A stretch of DNA of 64,000 nt from Oscillatoria sp. SIO1A7 (GCA_010672965.1 JAAHFN010000006.1:59319-123318); one strand, 5' to 3'; counted from the stretch's first letter, positions 17,920 to 28,350 are shown. Numbers and translations are program-made. The notes: generated by a model from the sequence alone, not told the origin.

Positions 17920-19816
17920 GTTTTTGGTTGGGTGTGGGTGCGAGTCGATCGCAGTCTGTGGTGAAAACGATTTGCGATCGCGGGCATTATTGGGTCCTTC
18001 TGCAAGGGTAAGATCGTTGCAGTTTTCGGCTACTCGGAACTGCAGAACTCAAGGAAAGCCTCGAAAGAACTCAGGCACTCGCGCGATCGCGTCGCCAACG
18101 CCCGAAAAAGAATATGTCCAAACTGACTTTCGGGACGTTAGACCTCCAAATGGCCTTTTCACGCCCCAAATTTTGGATAGCTTGCGCCAATGGAGCTATA
18201 GCCAAGTTATGTCGTGGTGCCAGAATACTGGTGCCGACCCCTAAAAAGCGGGTGTGGGGTCTGGGGTCTGGGGAAAATTACTGTTATTTTCCTTAAGACC
18301 AAGCCCAAATCCTGGGCGCAAGTCGCGGTTATCAATTCGTGACAGTCTATAAGCTATGGAGCCAAAGGGGTCTAAAAAACCTTGGGTCTTAAGTCAAATG
18401 GCAAAAATTTTGGGCAAACTGGAAAACCAGAATCCAAATATCTGGTAATTGATGTAAAAGTCAACGCGATATTTTATGAAAAAAGAGGGCATTAGACAGC
18501 TTGCTGGCAAATTACCCTCGCAACTTCGATTGGACTCGATTACAATTGAAGCGATGGAGAGAAGGGCAGCCTATGCCATTAACCCCAGCAACCATAACCG
18601 GAAGCAGAGCAGGAGCGAGGATCCTTAAGCCAAGGAGTAGGGCTCAAATGTTGAGTTCTTTATCTAATCCCTCCTAACTTGCTAAATTTTGATTAGAATA
18701 AGCATGCCGTGCGAATGCGGTGTATAGAGCGTCAAACAAGGTTGAAGGCTTAAGACAATACAAACGACGATCGTCCGCTAAACCCGAGAGCAAGCTAATA
18801 TCGATCTTTGGCAGGGGAGGTTTCTGTAAGGAGGTTATAACAGAGGTAATAGGACAGAAACTTAAAGGAGAGAGCTTAAAGCAGCCCGAACGATGGGAAA
18901 GTCTCAAGTCAGAGCCCAAAAAGAGAAATGACGAAGAGAGGCTATAACCCCCCACCCCCCCCTACTAAGGAAGTAGGATTCCCGAGGTGGATATAGCAGA
19001 GGAGCGTATGTGCCTCTCTCGTCGAATGGAGGGTCGATAGATAGGCGAACGAGTACGGAGAATAGGGAAGCGATAGCGAGAGCGCTTCGCGCACCTATGC
19101 CAAGCCAGATAAGCTCCCGTCAGGGACAATAGGGGACAAACTGTAAAGCGTAAAAATGAGGAAAGGGAAGAAAATGGGTGCATTGACGCTTGTAGCATCA
19201 GATATCCAGGCTCTTATGCCAAAACCGCAGCTAAGAGTTTTTGGGAAAAACGCTCGCTTGCCTGTCAGAACTGACGCGAGCGTTGCAGTAAGTATCGAGC
19301 CTCCCAGTCGAATGCGATAGAGCACTCGAGCGATCGCTCCCGAAAGCGGGCTCGCCCTGGCGCGATCGCGTCAGTTATGACGGATTTCTGGATAGAGCAG
19401 AACTTCTCGCTAGAGAATTTTGGGGAACTTCCCTAGGGTGCAATTTTTGTCAAACAGGCTACAATCGAAAATACGAGCTGTTCGGCCGCATCAAACGCGG
19501 CTTCCCTTGACAAATGCAACCCATCTTTAGCGCTGGAACAAACAATCTTGTTTCGGGGGCAGTCCCTGGGAGTTGCTTCTCGTTCGGATCCGCTCAATGT
19601 ATAGATGTTGCCAAGACGCTTTGCATAAAGAGCCCTTGAGCCCTTCTGGAATCGTCAACGCGCAACGAGAGTGCGTTTGCGACTCTGACGACGAGCAATG
19701 GCTATAGCGCCTAAAACGCTTGTTAAAACCAGTTAGTGGATAGCTATTCTAAAAACAGACTCGAATAGACTGTCCAGATAGTTGATTGTTTAACTAAGGA
19801 GCATGAGGAACGCGGC
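17920..19816. other. 1.9 kb without a recognisable gene, upstream of rpoD
   Basis: Short open frames on both strands (for example about 17924-18244, 18720-18947, 18965-19198) have no recognisable motif and overlap each other. The stretch has HIP1 sites, a GGGTGTG/GGGTCTG repeat near 18250-18280, purine-rich DNA at 18800-18950 and a GC hairpin at 19249-19284. Part of it is likely the rpoD promoter and a long leader. A structured RNA cannot be excluded. Confidence 0.4.
19249..19284 (+). promoter_or_regulatory. GC-rich hairpin in the rpoD upstream region
   Basis: AACGCTCGC (19249-19257) pairs with GCGAGCGTT (19276-19284), and the loop contains CTGTCAG opposite CTGACG, which can extend the structure. 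There is no U-run after it, so attenuation or RNA stability is as likely as termination. Confidence 0.35.
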
Positions 19817-20998
19817 ATGATCCAGGCTAACGAAGTACTGGCACCCATCGATCGGTCAAATCTAAAAACTATGCCGGAGTCAGCGATAGAGTTAGAGCAT
19901 CTATCGATCGTCGATGAAAACGAGTGGCAAGCAAAAGCATCGGCCGACTCGGAGGATTTGTTGGACAAGCAGTCCGAAAATATTGAGGCGAATAAGTCTG
20001 CAAAAATTCGCTCGGAGCAGCGCCGCAAGACGAACGCCGCCAAGAAAAAACACTATACCGAAGACTCGATTCGCCTGTATTTACAGGAAATAGGCAGAAT
20101 TCGGCTGCTCAGGGCAGATGAGGAAATCGAACTGGCGCGGAACATAGCAGACTTGCTGGAGCTGGAAAGGCGGCGAGACGATCTATGGGACGAATTGGAT
20201 CGGGAGCCAAGCCTTGCAGAATGGGCAAGCTGTTTCAATATGCCCCTGCCAAAATTTCAGAAGCGGCTTCATATTGGACGGCGGGCAAAGGAAAAAATGG
20301 TGCAGTCAAACCTGCGTCTGGTAGTTTCCATAGCCAAAAAATACATGAATCGAGGCTTGTCGTTCCAAGACCTGATTCAAGAAGGGTCGCTGGGTCTCAT
20401 CCGAGCAGCAGAAAAGTTCGACCACGAAAAGGGATATAAGTTTTCTACCTATGCTACCTGGTGGATTCGTCAGGCAATTACCCGAGCGATAGCCGACCAA
20501 TCTCGCACCATCCGCCTTCCAGTTCATCTGTACGAAACCATCTCCCGGATCAAAAAAACAACCAAACTCCTATCTCAGGAAATGGGTCGCAAGCCGACCG
20601 AAGAAGAAATCGCAACTAAGATGGAAATGACCATCGAAAAGTTGCGATTTATTGCTAAATCCGCTCAATTGCCCATCTCCCTGGAAACCCCAATTGGCAA
20701 AGAAGAAGATTCTCGCCTCGGGGACTTCATCGAGTCCGATGGCGAAACTCCAGAAGATCGAGTTTCCAAAAATCTTCTGCGCGAAGACCTCGAAAGCGTC
20801 CTAGACACCCTCAGTCCCCGGGAACGAGATGTTTTGAGACTGCGTTACGGGTTAGACGATGGCCGTATGAAGACTTTAGAAGAAATCGGCCAAATCTTCA
20901 ATGTCACCCGGGAGCGAATTCGCCAAATTGAAGCGAAGGCTCTGCGCAAGTTGCGCCATCCCAATCGCAACAGCATCCTCAAAGAGTACATTCGCTAG
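19817..20998 (+). CDS. rpoD: RNA polymerase sigma factor, primary (SigA/RpoD) type
   Basis: 393 residues. Region 1.2 is [16 protein letters not shown] (about 84-100). Region 2 runs from [16 protein letters not shown] through [18 protein letters not shown] to [14 protein letters not shown], the core-binding and -10 recognition elements. Region 3 follows, then region 4 with the helix-turn-helix [20 protein letters not shown] (about 355-375) for -35 recognition, ending [14 protein letters not shown] as in cyanobacterial group 1 factors. Group 2 sigma factors are very similar, so SigA rather than SigB-type is likely but not proved. ATG 19817 has GAGGAA six bases upstream. A five-codon ORF, ATG 19803 (MRNAA), preceded by AAGGAG, overlaps this start by ATGA and could couple translation. 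Confidence 0.92.
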   Translation: MIQANEVLAPIDRSNLKTMPESAIELEHLSIVDENEWQAKASADSEDLLDKQSENIEANKSAKIRSEQRRKTNAAKKKHYTEDSIRLYLQEIGRIRLLRADEEIELARNIADLLELERRRDDLWDELDREPSLAEWASCFNMPLPKFQKRLHIGRRAKEKMVQSNLRLVVSIAKKYMNRGLSFQDLIQEGSLGLIRAAEKFDHEKGYKFSTYATWWIRQAITRAIADQSRTIRLPVHLYETISRIKKTTKLLSQEMGRKPTEEEIATKMEMTIEKLRFIAKSAQLPISLETPIGKEEDSRLGDFIESDGETPEDRVSKNLLREDLESVLDTLSPRERDVLRLRYGLDDGRMKTLEEIGQIFNVTRERIRQIEAKALRKLRHPNRNSILKEYIR

Positions 20999-21073
20999 CA
21001 GGTTAATCTGCGGTTCTTCTTGGGTTGTGGGTAGCGGCGATCGCAAGATACCCTACCCTCCCTACCCAAATCT

Positions 21074-21396
21074 ATATGGTATAGCAGTCAGCAGTAAGCT
21101 GTCAGCAGTCAGCTCTATCGCAGGATTGCCGGGATGATTGCTTTGGCAAACATAATATTGCCCTAAGCAAATATGCCTATTGCTAGAAAAACGGCGTTAG
21201 AAACAGCGTTTTTATAAGGCTATATCCCCTCAAAATATGGTATAGCAGTCAGCAGTCAGCAGTCAGCAGTAAGCTCGATCGCTCTTTATGCCGGGATGAT
21301 TGCTTTGGCAAACAATAAGATTGCCCTAAGCAAATATGCGTAGTGCTAGAAAAACGGCGTTAGAAACAGCGTTTTTATAAGGCTATATCCCTCAAA
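21074..21396 (+). repeat. Two tandem copies of a 161-162 bp block, each with a hairpin
   Basis: Copies 21074-21234 and 21235-21396 share GTATAGCAGTCAGCAG, then GCCGGGATGATTGCTTTGGC, then AAAAACGGCGTTAGAAACAG and CGTTTTTATAAGGCTATAT. The AAAAACG...CGTTTTT part is a terminator-like hairpin, so rpoD is followed by two. Length differences come from the GTCAGCA simple repeat. No coding sequence. Confidence 0.75.
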
Positions 21397-21419
21397 ATAT
21401 TGCGGTTAAGATGCTGGCT

Positions 21420-22364
21420 TCAAAATTCGGCGGCAAAATTCGGCGGCAAAATTCTGTGGCAAAATTCTAGTGCGGTGGCAAAATCGCTGGTTTGCGCTGG
21501 ATACTCCAGCTTGGGTCGGTCAATAATAACTAAGCGCAGTCCCAACTCGGCGGCTAATTGACGCTTTACATCTTCGCCACCTGGAGCGCCGGATGCTTTG
21601 GTAACTACCATTTGGATCTGCCAGTGCTGCCAGAGGGATCTTTCCAGTTGGATGGGTATTGGGGGACGGAGGGCGATAAGACGCTCTTGGGTGAAGCCAG
21701 CGGCTAATGCAGTTTCTAGGGCAGTGACTGAAGGCAAAATCCGCGCAAAGAGGGTACAGCGGTCTTGCCAAGGCAAGAAAAGAGGTAAGGTGCGGTATCC
21801 TACAGTCAGCAGCACTCGGCGTCCTTCAAGGGAGCGGCCAGCCAACAGAGTCTCAAAGTTGGCAACAAATTCAATTTCGCCGGGAACAGAATCAAAGGAA
21901 TTTTTGGAAGGTAGATTTTTATCGGTTTCTATGTCTGAGGCAGCTATTGTCGCCAAAAAAGGTTTTGTATTTTCCGTTTCTATATCTTGTTTCAAACGAT
22001 CGCATTCTATGTCTTCCTGTTTTTTTGCCTCCCGTACAGAAGGGCGCTCGTAGCGCAAGTAGGGAATTTGGAATTCGGCAGCAGCAGAGATGGCTAATTG
22101 GGAAATGGCGATCGCATAAGGATGGGAAGCATCTAAAATAGCAGCGATTTCCTCTTCGTGTAAAAAGCGGCCGATATCCTCAGCATCTAGTTTTCCCACA
22201 AACACGCGAATGCTCTTGTCTGCCGGATAGAGCGATCGCGCCGAGCTAGCTGTAACCGAAACAGTACAGGGCAGCCGAGATTGATAAATGGCTCTGGCCA
22301 ACCGTCCGCTCTCGCTCGTCCCGCCAATCAACCATATCCGGCCTGGGTTTACTCTATACCTCAT
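21420..22364 (-). CDS. cobK: Precorrin-6A / cobalt-precorrin-6A reductase
   Basis: 314 residues. The N-terminal dinucleotide motif is IWLIGGTSESGRLA, followed by ILDASHPYAIAISQLA and PYLRYERPS, all hallmarks of CobK/CbiJ, which reduces precorrin-6A with NADPH in corrin-ring synthesis. The C-terminal half has VLLTVGYRTL, LIALRPPIP and VVTKASGAPGG. About 50 hydrophilic residues (around 125-175, with KKQEDIECDRLKQDIET) are inserted after the PYLRYERPS segment, longer than the usual enzyme of about 250 residues. The last codons overlap a short direct repeat (AAAATTCGGCGGC) and are probably a variable tail. No other cob gene lies nearby. Confidence 0.85.
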   Translation of the reverse strand: MRYRVNPGRIWLIGGTSESGRLARAIYQSRLPCTVSVTASSARSLYPADKSIRVFVGKLDAEDIGRFLHEEEIAAILDASHPYAIAISQLAISAAAEFQIPYLRYERPSVREAKKQEDIECDRLKQDIETENTKPFLATIAASDIETDKNLPSKNSFDSVPGEIEFVANFETLLAGRSLEGRRVLLTVGYRTLPLFLPWQDRCTLFARILPSVTALETALAAGFTQERLIALRPPIPIQLERSLWQHWQIQMVVTKASGAPGGEDVKRQLAAELGLRLVIIDRPKLEYPAQTSDFATALEFCHRILPPNFAAEF

Positions 22365-22455
22365 CTGGGTTTAGGTATTGGGTCATACATATCTTACTAA
22401 AATATCTTGGATATTTGGCTAAGATATTTGGCTAGCAATGGTAAGAACCATCTTG

Positions 22456-22641
22456 TTACTTACCCTTAAGTGCTTTATTAAAGTTCTTACGATAGGACTT
22501 ATTGGTAGTTACCAAAATTGGCCATAAAAGGGTTAAAAAAATACGGCGTTCGGTAAAGTTAGTTCTGCGAAACCCTTTCCAAAACTTCCATGCTCCACCA
22601 GTATAAACCACAAGCATTGCTAATAAAAGTAATTCTGGCAT
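22456..22641 (-). CDS. Small membrane protein
   Basis: 61 residues from ATG 22641, chosen over the upstream TTG because GGAATGAG precedes it. One hydrophobic helix (LLLLAMLVVYTGGAWKFW) is followed by a basic region and a second hydrophobic patch (IFLTLLWPIL). It ends in a Lys-rich tail. Family not recognised. Confidence 0.55.
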   Translation of the reverse strand: MPELLLLAMLVVYTGGAWKFWKGFRRTNFTERRIFLTLLWPILVTTNKSYRKNFNKALKGK

Positions 22642-22665
22642 AAGCTCATTCCGATAAAACAGCAA

Positions 22666-23061
22666 TTATTTTCCATTCGGCCGTATAAGAGGCCGTACAA
22701 GACGAACAAAGGCCAGCAGCAGCCCAATTGGCTCTTATTGCTAGCGATCGCTTGGGAGATATTTTAATTCTAGACTAGAAGAGGCAAGAGATACGAGGCT
22801 GCGATCGCAATACAATCGAAAGGCGGGGCGAGAAATTATACCTAAATAAATATACCTATTCTGTCAAGAAAGAATTGGGCATTGGGCATCGGGCATTGGC
22901 ATTGTAAAAATTACAAAATTATTCAAAGCTGCACCCTACAAATAGTATCTTTGCCTAAATCGCGATCGCAACTCGGAGTCGGTTGGTATCGTAGCCCACG
23001 CCCTACCCCAGCACAGGAGACTACAGTAACATCAGTGCATTAGGTGACAATAGGAGGAAAT
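22666..23061. other. Intergenic region upstream of the nucleotidyltransferase fusion
   Basis: Contains HIP1 sites, a short GGGCATTGGGCATC repeat at 22876-22905, and near the end TAGGAGGAAAT, the ribosome-binding site of the next gene. No gene seen. Confidence 0.5.
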
Positions 23062-25596
23062 ATGCGAGCAGTGTTGATGGCTGGTGGTTCCGGGACGCGG
23101 CTGAGGCCGCTAACCTGCGATCTCTCCAAACCAATGGTCCCAGTCCTGAATCGACCGATCGCCGAACACATTATTAATCTCCTCAAGCGACACAACATCA
23201 CGGAGGTTATTGCGACTCTACATTATCTACCGGATGTAATGCGAGATTACTTCCAAGACGGCAGCGACTTTGGGGTACAGATGACCTACGCTGTAGAAGA
23301 AGATCAGCCCTTAGGGACGGCGGGCTGCGTTAAAAATATTGCCGAACTGCTAGATGGAACGTTTTTGACCATCAGCGGCGACAGCATCACCGACTTTAAT
23401 CTAGTAGAAGCGATTAAATTTCACAAGGCAAAAGGGTCAAAGGCGACTCTGATTTTAGCTCGCGTTCCCAATCCCATTGAATTTGGGGTGGTCATTACTG
23501 ATGAAAGCAGCCGGATTCGCCGCTTTCTAGAAAAACCATCAACCAGCGAAATTTTTTCCGATACGGTCAACACGGGCACCTACATTTTAGAGCCGGAGGT
23601 ATTGCAATATCTGCCGCCCAACCAAGAAAGCGATTTTTCCAAAGATTTGTTTCCCTTGCTGCTCGACAATGAGGAGCCGATGTATGGCTATGTCGCCGAA
23701 GGATACTGGTGCGACGTGGGGAATCTAAACTCTTATCGGCAAGCGCAGTACGATGCCTTGCAGGGTCTGGTAAAACTGGAAATGCCCTACGAAGAGCGTT
23801 CTACCGGCCTGTGGGTCGGTCAGAATACTTATTTAGATTCCACAGTGAAGATTGAGAAACCAGTGCTGATAGGGGATAACTGTAGAATTGGGCCAAGGGT
23901 GCGAATCGAGGCGGGAACTATTATTGGCGATAATGTCACCATTGGTGCCGATGCCGACCTAAAGCGTCCGATTGTTTGGAATGGGGCGATCGTTGGCGAA
24001 GAAAGTCATCTGCGAGCCTGCGTTGCCGCTAGAGGAGTGCGGGTCGATAGACGGGCGCATATTTTGGAAGGTGCGGTAGTCGGTTCTCTATCTACTGTCG
24101 GAGAAGAAGCCCAAATCAATACGGCAGTTCGAGTCTGGCCGAGCAAAAAGATAGAATCTGGAGCGACGCTGAATATAAACTTGATTTGGGGCCATACTGC
24201 CCAGCGCAATCTATTTGGGCAGCGGGGAGTTTCTGGACTAGCCAATATTGACATTACCCCAGAATTTGCGGTTAAGTTGGGAGCGGCCTATGGCTCTACA
24301 TTAAAACCTGGGGCCCAGGTCACGGTTTCCCGAGACCAACGCGGTATTTCCCGGATGGTAACTCGCTCTTTGATTTCTGGATTAATGTCTGTGGGCACTA
24401 ATATCCAAAACCTGGAAGCAACGGCAATTCCTCTGGCCCGCTCTATCGTCCCTACTCTCTCGGTAGCCGGTGGAATGCACGTCCGAGTCCATCCAGACCG
24501 GCAGGGTTATCTATTGATAGAGTTTTTTGACGAGCAAGGCATTAATATTTCTAAAGCGCGAGAGAAAAAAATTGAGGGAGCTTATTTTAAAGAAGATTTT
24601 CGGCGGGCGCAGATTAACGAGATTGGCGGTATGGCCTATCCCAGCCAAGTGCTAGAGCTTTATAGCCGTGGATTTGAGAGAAATTTGAAAGTTGAGGCGA
24701 TTCGCAACAGTCGCGCCAAGGTCACTATCGATTATATGTATGCCGTGTCTGGAGCAGTGCTGCCAGTGCTGTTGGGCAAGTTTGGCTGCGACGCGGTGGT
24801 ACTCAATGCCAGCCTGCGTCAAACCCCTCCTTCTCCCGAAGAGCGCGAGGGTTTGCTGACTCAACTGGGTCAAGTGGTAGAGGCAGTCAATGGCACCTTT
24901 GGCGTCCAGGTTTCGGGAAATGGAGAAAAGTTCATTTTGGTAGATGAAACCGGAAATTCGATTCGGGGCGAGATGCTGACAGCGCTAATGGTTAATATGA
25001 TTTTGACTTCTCACCCTCGCGGAACTGTAGTAGTGCCGGTACATGCCTCTTCGTCTGTGGAACAGATTGCGCGCAGGCACGATGCCTCGGTAATTCGCAC
25101 GAAGGACAATCCCACGGCTCTGATGGAGGCATGTCATGGCAAAGAAAATGTGGTACTTGGAGGCAGCGGGGATATGGGATTTATTTTACCTCAGCTCCAT
25201 CCGGGTTTTGATGCTATGTTCTGTATTGGCAAGCTTATTGAAATGCTGACTCTGCAAGAGCGAAGTATGGCACAAATTCGCTCGGAACTGCCCAGGATTT
25301 GTCATAAAAAGTACACGGCACGCTGCCCTTGGTCGGTGAAAGGAGCTTTGATGCGCTATTTGGTGGAAACTCATCCTCCCGAGTTTTTGGAGCTAGTGGA
25401 TGGGGTAAAAATTTTTGACCCGCTTGGGGATAACTGGGTGTTGATTTTGCCCGATGCTGGGGAGCCTCTGGTGCATATTTTTGCGAACAGTAGCGATCGC
25501 GAGTGGGTGGAAAAAACTTTACGCGAGTATCGCACGAAGGTGCAACAATTTATAGATAGCCACCAAGCAGGAGAAGAGGTAGCTGACGCTAGCTAG
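23062..25596 (+). CDS. Mannose-1-phosphate guanylyltransferase / phosphomannomutase-like fusion
   Basis: 844 residues from ATG 23062, fixed by TAGGAGGAAAT just upstream (the frame is open to a GTG 18 bases earlier). Residues 1-235 are a nucleotidyltransferase (MAGGSGTRLRPLT, ISGDSITDF, YWCDVGNLNSY). About 250-370 are hexapeptide left-handed beta-helix repeats (IGDNCRIGPRVRIEAGTIIG). From about 375 it resembles an alpha-D-phosphohexomutase. The mutase active-site serine motif (usually TASHNP) reads AGGMHVRVHP, so the phosphoserine is missing and mutase activity is doubtful. Such fusions are common in cyanobacteria and are annotated as GDP-mannose pyrophosphorylases. The product probably feeds polysaccharide synthesis, but the exact sugar nucleotide cannot be read from sequence. 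Confidence 0.85.
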   Translation: MRAVLMAGGSGTRLRPLTCDLSKPMVPVLNRPIAEHIINLLKRHNITEVIATLHYLPDVMRDYFQDGSDFGVQMTYAVEEDQPLGTAGCVKNIAELLDGTFLTISGDSITDFNLVEAIKFHKAKGSKATLILARVPNPIEFGVVITDESSRIRRFLEKPSTSEIFSDTVNTGTYILEPEVLQYLPPNQESDFSKDLFPLLLDNEEPMYGYVAEGYWCDVGNLNSYRQAQYDALQGLVKLEMPYEERSTGLWVGQNTYLDSTVKIEKPVLIGDNCRIGPRVRIEAGTIIGDNVTIGADADLKRPIVWNGAIVGEESHLRACVAARGVRVDRRAHILEGAVVGSLSTVGEEAQINTAVRVWPSKKIESGATLNINLIWGHTAQRNLFGQRGVSGLANIDITPEFAVKLGAAYGSTLKPGAQVTVSRDQRGISRMVTRSLISGLMSVGTNIQNLEATAIPLARSIVPTLSVAGGMHVRVHPDRQGYLLIEFFDEQGINISKAREKKIEGAYFKEDFRRAQINEIGGMAYPSQVLELYSRGFERNLKVEAIRNSRAKVTIDYMYAVSGAVLPVLLGKFGCDAVVLNASLRQTPPSPEEREGLLTQLGQVVEAVNGTFGVQVSGNGEKFILVDETGNSIRGEMLTALMVNMILTSHPRGTVVVPVHASSSVEQIARRHDASVIRTKDNPTALMEACHGKENVVLGGSGDMGFILPQLHPGFDAMFCIGKLIEMLTLQERSMAQIRSELPRICHKKYTARCPWSVKGALMRYLVETHPPEFLELVDGVKIFDPLGDNWVLILPDAGEPLVHIFANSSDREWVEKTLREYRTKVQQFIDSHQAGEEVADAS

Positions 25597-25742
25597 TCTT
25601 TATAATAGGCTGGCCGGATAGGCGCGCTCGAACCCCGTTGGCGCGCCGAAATTGCCCCAAAATATCCAAACTCTATAGCAGTCAGCTTTTAGCTGTGAGC
25701 GGTCAGCCTTCACCCAAAGTCTTGCTAGTTATAGCTTTCAGA

Positions 25743-25826
25743 TTTTATAGCACTACGGATTCGGGCATTCGCCCTCTTCCTTGTCCCAAGAGGCTGTCCG
25801 TTCTCTGAATCCGTAGTGCTATAAAA
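25743..25826. mobile_element. Inverted-repeat element, family D (84 bp)
   Basis: TTTTATAGCACTACGGATTC (25743-25762) is the exact inverse of the right end at 25807-25826. Partial matches to the end sequence occur at about 9916-9928 and 16218-16233. No coding capacity; a small MITE or palindromic repeat. Confidence 0.65.
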
Positions 25827-26032
25827 TTGCCCTAGCCCGCGTGCGCGTGTAGCGCTAATAAATTTGCGATCGCTCTTCGTAAGGCCGGGAAGGGTTCTTT
25901 AGCCATAATCGTTCGCTAGAGCGTTTAGCTGCAAAAAGAAAGAGACTGCCCCGGAAGCGCGCATCGCAAGATTTTTTTGTTGCCTTATAATTGTAAGATT
26001 GGCTTGACGTACAAGTAGGAAAAGTAGGATTT

Positions 26033-26611
26033 ATGAATAGCTTCATTCTAATGGCGGAAATTGTTCGCGATCCGGAACTGCGTTATACCGGCGACGATCT
26101 GCCCATTGCAGAAATGTTGGTCAAGTTCTCCACCATGCGCTCTGAGGAACCGCCAGCCACTTTAAGAGTAGTGGGATGGGGAAATTTAGCCAAGGAGATA
26201 GAGTCTCGCTACAAGGAGGGGGATTTCGTTATTATTCAGGGGCGCTTAAGCATCAATACTATAGAACGCCGAGAGGGATTTCGAGAAAAACGCGCCGAAA
26301 TGGTGGCCAGTCGAATTTACCCGGTGGAAGCTCCCCTAAATATGGAATCAAGCCAAGCAATACCGAAGCCAACTGTAACTTCATCTGCTCCGACGGCTAA
26401 GGTGGTTGCTTTGAATCCGCGTCGAACTACAGGCGATTCGGGAACCCAGCCGGGAAGCGGCTCGGTTTCTGAAGCTCGATCTCGATACAAGGAGCAAAAA
26501 CCTAATGCTTCCGAGGAATTCAGTTACCAATCCCCCTCAGAGCCGGCTCCAGGGACCAGTAGTCCCCCGGCACCTCAGAGTGAAGAGGATTTAGACGAAA
26601 TACCTTTTTAG
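26033..26611 (+). CDS. ssb: Single-stranded DNA-binding protein
   Basis: 192 residues. The OB-fold occupies about 1-105 (SFILMAEIVRDPELRYT, LRVVGWGNLAKEIESRY, GDFVIIQGRLSINTIERREG), followed by a flexible Pro/Ser/Thr-rich linker and the acidic tip EEDLDEIPF, the conserved SSB C-terminal hook that binds repair and replication proteins. The OB-fold is of the compact cyanobacterial SSB type. ATG 26033 follows AGTAGGATTT. It is monocistronic here; the next gene is convergent. Confidence 0.9.
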   Translation: MNSFILMAEIVRDPELRYTGDDLPIAEMLVKFSTMRSEEPPATLRVVGWGNLAKEIESRYKEGDFVIIQGRLSINTIERREGFREKRAEMVASRIYPVEAPLNMESSQAIPKPTVTSSAPTAKVVALNPRRTTGDSGTQPGSGSVSEARSRYKEQKPNASEEFSYQSPSEPAPGTSSPPAPQSEEDLDEIPF

Positions 26612-26617
26612 GGAATT

Positions 26618-26886
26618 GGGAATGGGGCATGGGGCATGGGGCATTGGGCATGGGGCATGGGGCATGGGGCATGGGGCATGGGGCATTGGGCATTGGGCAA
26701 AAAGCTTATTGCTTTCTGCCAAGCCAACGTAGGGGCTTTCCGGCCGGAAAGCCCCTACAGCCCAAGCCGATCGCCGAGCGCTGAGTGCCGATCGATCGCT
26801 GAAAGCTGAGCGCTGAAAGCTGAGCGCTGAAAGCTGAGCGCTGAAAGCTGAGCGCTGAAAGCTGAAAGCTGAAAGCTGAAAGCTAA
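26618..26886. repeat. Three adjacent simple-repeat blocks
   Basis: GGGGCATGGGGCAT array (about 26625-26700), a palindrome GTAGGGGCTTTCC/GGAAAGCCCCTAC (about 26730-26759), and an AGCTGAGCGCTGAA array (about 26795-26885). They lie between the convergent ssb and lipB genes. Confidence 0.7.
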
Positions 26887-26889
26887 AGG

Positions 26890-27627
26890 CTATACTAGGG
26901 AAATCAACTCGACGCCAAAAACTTCTGCGAAGACAGCGGCGATTTGCTGGCGAATCTCATTGAGGTCAATGCCGGAGACGAACTGAGCCAAACTACCTAT
27001 TGGTTTGTCGGTAATGCCACAAGGCACGATCCGCTCGAACCCTTCCAGATGCGGAGAAACGTTCAAGGCAAAGCCATGCATGGTAATCCAGCGGCTGACT
27101 TTGATGCCGATCGCCGCTACTTTTTGCCCTCGCACCCAAACCCCCGTGAAACCTGGGAGGCGATCGCCCTTTAAATCGTACAGAGCTAGCACCCGGATTA
27201 AGATTTCCTCCAATTGGCGCAAGTACCAATGCAAGTCTTGCCGGTAATATCGCAGATTCATAATCGGATACCCCACGACCTGACCCGGGCAATGGTGGGT
27301 CACTTCGCCCCCCCGCTCCACCCGGTAAACCGGCAAGTCTAAAGTAGCGGGGTCAAATTTGACAAATTCTAGGCTAGCCCCTTTTCCCAAGGTATAGGTG
27401 GGGGGGTGTTCGAGCAAAATTAATAAATCCTCTAGGCTTGGGTTTTCGCGACGGGCCGCTACTAAAGACTGCTGCCAAGCCCAAGCCTCTGCATAGTCCA
27501 CCTGGCCCAGGTTGTAAAAGCCACAGGGGCGGCGATAAACCGAGGGACTCACAGACGCTTCCTTACTGCCGATCGTGCCAAAAATCAAGGGGGTATTGCC
27601 AAAAAAGTAAGAAAATATAGCTGGCAT
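26890..27627 (-). CDS. lipB: Octanoyltransferase (lipoyl synthesis)
   Basis: 245 residues from ATG 27627; the frame is open to a TTG ten codons earlier, and the first 35 residues are longer than in typical LipB. Family motifs: [37 protein letters not shown] and [16 protein letters not shown] with [11 protein letters not shown]. The last holds the conserved lysine, and the final catalytic cysteine is in [14 protein letters not shown]. The enzyme moves octanoyl groups from acyl carrier protein to lipoate-dependent enzyme domains. No lipA next to it. Confidence 0.92.
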   Translation of the reverse strand: MPAIFSYFFGNTPLIFGTIGSKEASVSPSVYRRPCGFYNLGQVDYAEAWAWQQSLVAARRENPSLEDLLILLEHPPTYTLGKGASLEFVKFDPATLDLPVYRVERGGEVTHHCPGQVVGYPIMNLRYYRQDLHWYLRQLEEILIRVLALYDLKGDRLPGFTGVWVRGQKVAAIGIKVSRWITMHGFALNVSPHLEGFERIVPCGITDKPIGSLAQFVSGIDLNEIRQQIAAVFAEVFGVELISLV

Positions 27628-27657
27628 TACATCACGAATTTTCAAGGAATGCAACAA

Positions 27658-28350
27658 ATTTTAAAGAAGTACCTAAAAACTGAGGCATCTACAAGGCGAT
27701 CGTGGTACGCTGGAAGTATAAATAAGATTTCTCAGTCGAGGAGGGCGCGTTTTAACCGGGCGGTATAATTGAGTTAGATAGATAGGTTTCTAAGGAGGCG
27801 ATGGATCTGCACTGCGCAGGCAATGAATCTGCTGCGCGGGCAATGAATTTGCTGCGCATAAGCCCGCTTGGCGCAATAGAATGCAGATTGGGCGTTTTGG
27901 GCGCTAGAGTTATTACCCGTAACTGCTGTTGCCGTGATGGATAAATGGCTGTAAATTACGGATAGTTGCGATCGCGGTTACTGTAGGCAGAATTAGCTCG
28001 GTAACTTAAGGGTAGAATGGCCTAGAATAGTCTAGAATCGCCAAAAGACAACAAAATCGATAGTTATAAATGATGAATTGTTGACCTTGCAGAGGATAGG
28101 ATCTAGAAAGTCGCAGCTTTTGGCTCCGTTGTTGCCGAAGGAAAACTGAAAAACGGACGTCAAATAATAAACGCGCCTTTAACGGGCGCTAAGAAAAAAC
28201 GCCAAAAAAGGCATTTATTGTAGGGAAGCGGCAACACCCGCCCCGCTTCCCCCCATCTAGGCAAAACTAAAAAGTCTCTGCGTAAGTTCTGAGAAGGTTT
28301 GACCGAATCGCTTATTTAGAATGATGGGTTCTTCAGCGGAAAGAGGTAAT
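27658..28350 (+). promoter_or_regulatory. Long leader/upstream region of the hibernation factor gene
   Basis: About 690 bp without a gene. It holds two copies of GCAATGAATCTGCTGCGC-like sequence (27815-27870) and a GCGCC/GGGCGC hairpin followed by A-rich DNA (28168-28192). In Synechococcus sp. PCC 7002 lrtA is light-repressed and has a long 5' untranslated region; a similar leader here is inferred from gap length only. Confidence 0.4.

Noticed and set aside
18674..19325. Protein genes in the rpoD upstream region
   Set aside because: Overlapping frames on both strands, no motifs, no ribosome-binding sites of note; purine-rich composition explains the open frames.
21074..21396. CRISPR or IS element
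   Set aside because: Only two long copies, no spacers, no transposase; a simple tandem duplication.
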